Assembly: GCF_029892155.1 (NCBI RefSeq)
Contig: NZ_JARZAG010000002.1
Span: forward strand, 372,001 to 436,000
Direction: 5' to 3'
Source: Kitasatospora sp. GAS204B
GTDB lineage: Bacteria; Actinomycetota; Actinomycetes; Streptomycetales; Streptomycetaceae
DNA: 64,000 nucleotides
Shown: positions 62,048 through 64,000 of the stretch, one piece after another
How the letters are laid out: each line of letters opens with the position of its first letter
How positions within the stretch are numbered: position 1 is the first letter of the stretch
The notes under the pieces: generated by a model
Database searches by the model: none
Seen by the model: only the letters and a program-made list of their open reading frames with translations
What the model was told of the DNA's origin: nothing
Position numbers and translations under genes: made by a program

Positions 62048-64000
62048 ATGGAACCGTTGGACAGCACCGATCCACAGGCGATCGGTCCCTACCGCCTGAT
62101 CTCCCGGCTCGGCGTGGGCGGGATGGGCCGGGTCTACCTGGCCCGTTCGGCCGGCGGGCGCACCGTCGCCGTCAAGGTGGTGCGCCCCGAACTCGCCGGC
62201 GACAGCGAGTTCCGCGAGCGCTTCGCCCGCGAAGTGGCCGCCGCCCGGGCCGTCGACGGCGCGTACACGGCGCCCGTGGTGGACGCCGAACCTGACGGGG
62301 CGTTGCCCTGGTTGGCGACCAGCTACGTGCTGGGGCCGAGCCTCACCGACGCCGTGCGCGACCACGGGCCGCTGCCCGAGCAGTCGGTCCGCGCGCTGGG
62401 CGCCGGGCTCGCGCAGGCGCTGCGCGCCGTGCACGCCGCCGGGCTGGTGCACCGCGACCTCAAGCCGTCCAACGTGCTGTTGGCCGCCGACGGCCCGCGG
62501 GTGATCGACTTCGGCATCGCGCGTGCGCTGGACGGCGACCAGATGACCCGCACCGGCATCGTGGTCGGCTCGCCCGGCTACATGTGCCCCGAGCAGGCCG
62601 CCGGGCAGCCGATGGGCCCGGCCGGCGACGTCTTCTCGCTCGCCTCGGTGCTGCTCTTCGCCGCCACCGGGCACGGTCCGTTCGAGAGCGAGTCCGGCCC
62701 GGCCGCGCAGCTCTACCGGGTGATCCACGACCAGCCGGAGCTGGCCGCGCTGCCGGACGGGCTGCGCCAGGCGGTGGCCGCCTGCCTGGCCAAGGACCCG
62801 GCCCGCCGCCCCACCCCCGAGCAGCTCGGCGCGATGCTGGCGCCCGAGGGCGCGGACGCGATCCTGCGCGACGGCTGGCTGCCGGTGCCGGTCGCCTCCG
62901 CGATCGCGCGGCACGCCGCCACCGTGATGGACCTGGAGACGCCGACGCACGGGACCGCCGCGGGCCCGAGCGCCACGGCCGGCACCGGCAGCGCGTACTC
63001 CCCGACCCGCACCGACGGGGTGGCGGTGCCGTTCGAGGGCACCATGAAGCTCGGCGCCGCGCCGACCACCGCAGCGCTCACCACGTCTGACGCTCCGTCG
63101 AACTCCCGGCGCCGGCTGCTCTTCGCCGGCGGCGGGCTGCTCGCGCTGGCGGCGGCGGGCGGCGCGGCCTGGGCGATCGAGAGCGGCGGCAGCTCGAAGA
63201 CCGCCGACGGCCCGGCCAAGCCGGCCCCCGGCGGCTCGCCGGGGGCCTCCTCGACCGGCGCCGCGGCCAACTCCTCGGCCAACTCCGCGGCCGGCGCCCA
63301 GCCGTTGCCGTCCGCCACCCAGAGCCGCGCGGACGGCGTCCCGCCGCAGCCGCTGTGGACCTACAACGCCACCGGCCGGCTCTCCTCCTCCCCCGTGGTG
63401 GTCTCGGGCGGCATGGTGCACCCGCAGGGCGAGGCACTGATCGGCCTGGACGGCGCCACCGGCAAGGTGGTCTGGAGCCGTCCGGACGTGGACGCCACGA
63501 ACGCCGCGGCCAGCGGCGGCAAGGTCTACGTCAGCGCCGGGAACGGCGCGGCCGGCTACGACTCGGCCGGCGGGCAGCCGGTCTGGCAGTCCACGACCAC
63601 CGACCCGAGCGGCAACCTGATCTCCACCGACAACCTGCTGGGCGCCGACGACAAAGCGGTCTACATGTTCGCGGCGATCCTGCCGAAGGGCGAGATCACC
63701 ACCACCGGGACCGACGGCGTGGTCGCCTTCTCGATCGCGACCAAGCAGCAGCTCTGGTTCCAGCCGCGGAAGAAGGGCACCGACCCACTGGTCGACAGCC
63801 AGGCCTGGGGCGGCAACCTCTACTACACCGACGACCAGGAGAACCTGGTCGCCCGCAGCGGCCAGGACGGCCACCAGATGTGGTTCGCCGCCACCGGCGC
63901 CAAGGCCGCCTACCCGGCCGCCTTCGACGCGACCCAGGCGTACTGCCTGGCCGAGGGCCGGGGCCTGCAGGCGGTCCGGTTGACCGACGGCACCCAGCAG
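62048..64000 (+). CDS. Ser/Thr protein kinase with PQQ-propeller outer domain (AfsK-like, partial)
   Basis: 651 codons to the window end, no stop. Hanks kinase (~14-270): RLGVGGMGRVYLA, AVKVV (K43), HRDLKPSN (about 135-142), DFGIARAL, SPGYMCPEQ. A Ser/Ala/Pro linker is followed by one transmembrane helix (~355-378) and PQQ-type beta-propeller repeats (~435 on; GLDGATGKVVWS, GYDSAGGQPVW, AFSIATKQQLWF). Same architecture as AfsK, which phosphorylates AfsR. GGGGGA precedes the ATG. Confidence 0.88.
   Translation, partial: MEPLDSTDPQAIGPYRLISRLGVGGMGRVYLARSAGGRTVAVKVVRPELAGDSEFRERFAREVAAARAVDGAYTAPVVDAEPDGALPWLATSYVLGPSLTDAVRDHGPLPEQSVRALGAGLAQALRAVHAAGLVHRDLKPSNVLLAADGPRVIDFGIARALDGDQMTRTGIVVGSPGYMCPEQAAGQPMGPAGDVFSLASVLLFAATGHGPFESESGPAAQLYRVIHDQPELAALPDGLRQAVAACLAKDPARRPTPEQLGAMLAPEGADAILRDGWLPVPVASAIARHAATVMDLETPTHGTAAGPSATAGTGSAYSPTRTDGVAVPFEGTMKLGAAPTTAALTTSDAPSNSRRRLLFAGGGLLALAAAGGAAWAIESGGSSKTADGPAKPAPGGSPGASSTGAAANSSANSAAGAQPLPSATQSRADGVPPQPLWTYNATGRLSSSPVVVSGGMVHPQGEALIGLDGATGKVVWSRPDVDATNAAASGGKVYVSAGNGAAGYDSAGGQPVWQSTTTDPSGNLISTDNLLGADDKAVYMFAAILPKGEITTTGTDGVVAFSIATKQQLWFQPRKKGTDPLVDSQAWGGNLYYTDDQENLVARSGQDGHQMWFAATGAKAAYPAAFDATQAYCLAEGRGLQAVRLTDGTQQ

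Overview
This window is about 72-73% GC, with mostly short intergenic gaps and strong G/C third-codon bias. It carries WhiB-like, AfsR/SARP, SpoIIE-phosphatase and DasR-type signals and a rare in-frame TTA codon in two genes. This points to a chromosomal segment of a Streptomycetaceae actinomycete (Streptomyces or Kitasatospora type). The genus is an inference. No rRNA, tRNA, CRISPR array or transposase was found.

Layout. 1-7.4 kb: start of a lipoprotein gene (cut by the window edge), bipA/typA, a family-5 solute-binding lipoprotein, and a three-gene succinate dehydrogenase/fumarate reductase operon behind a perfect TGTGA-N6-TCACA operator. 7.4-13.1 kb: two tandem PAS/GAF/SpoIIE/HATPase phosphatases. 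13.3-17.6 kb: small metabolic genes (Nudix, methyltransferase, PNPOx-like, a split RibD-type reductase/deaminase pair, HAD phosphatase). 17.6-19.1 kb: two YefM-YoeB toxin-antitoxin modules placed tail to tail. The second lies between direct repeats of the ychF 3' end, like a small integrated element. 19.1-32.3 kb: conserved core genes (ychF, ppgK, ispH, APC permease, xseA, xseB, glpX, a Wbl regulator, class I fumarase). 32.4-40.3 kb: a secreted protein, a 68-aa acidic protein divergent from an AfsR-type SARP regulator, a methyltransferase and a third SpoIIE phosphatase. 40.4-44.7 kb: a tight operon for polyprenyl-phosphoryl-arabinose formation (phosphodiester glycosidase, UbiA-type phosphoribosyltransferase, DprE1, DprE2). 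45-47.2 kb: oxyR divergent from ahpCD. 47.2-49.2 kb: an ATPase + HNH nuclease pair resembling the Septu (PtuAB) anti-phage system. 49.3-54.3 kb: AI-2E permease, secreted transglycosylase, PIN-PhoH protein, cis-prenyltransferase. 54.3-56.3 kb: a DasR-type operator and a secreted GH18 chitinase. 56.3-64 kb: a winged-helix/zinc-ribbon protein, an anti-sigma-like ATPase, a quinone-oxidoreductase-type gene that has replaced the end of an ABC permease, a phosphotransferase, a lipoprotein, a prepilin peptidase, and an AfsK-like kinase running off the end.

How the parts relate. The core segments serve respiration and the TCA cycle (sdh, fum), gluconeogenesis (glpX, ppgK), isoprenoid supply (ispH, uppS), DNA repair (xseAB) and peroxide defence (oxyR-ahpCD). 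Accessory pieces are inserted between these blocks: the TA cassette at ychF, the Septu-like pair between ahpD and the AI-2E gene, and the SARP cluster. Several genes appear to be leaderless, with a TANNNT box 6-8 nt before the start codon. The most interesting accessory candidates are the Septu-like operon, the TA element with att-like repeats in ychF, and the DprE1/DprE2/UbiA operon.
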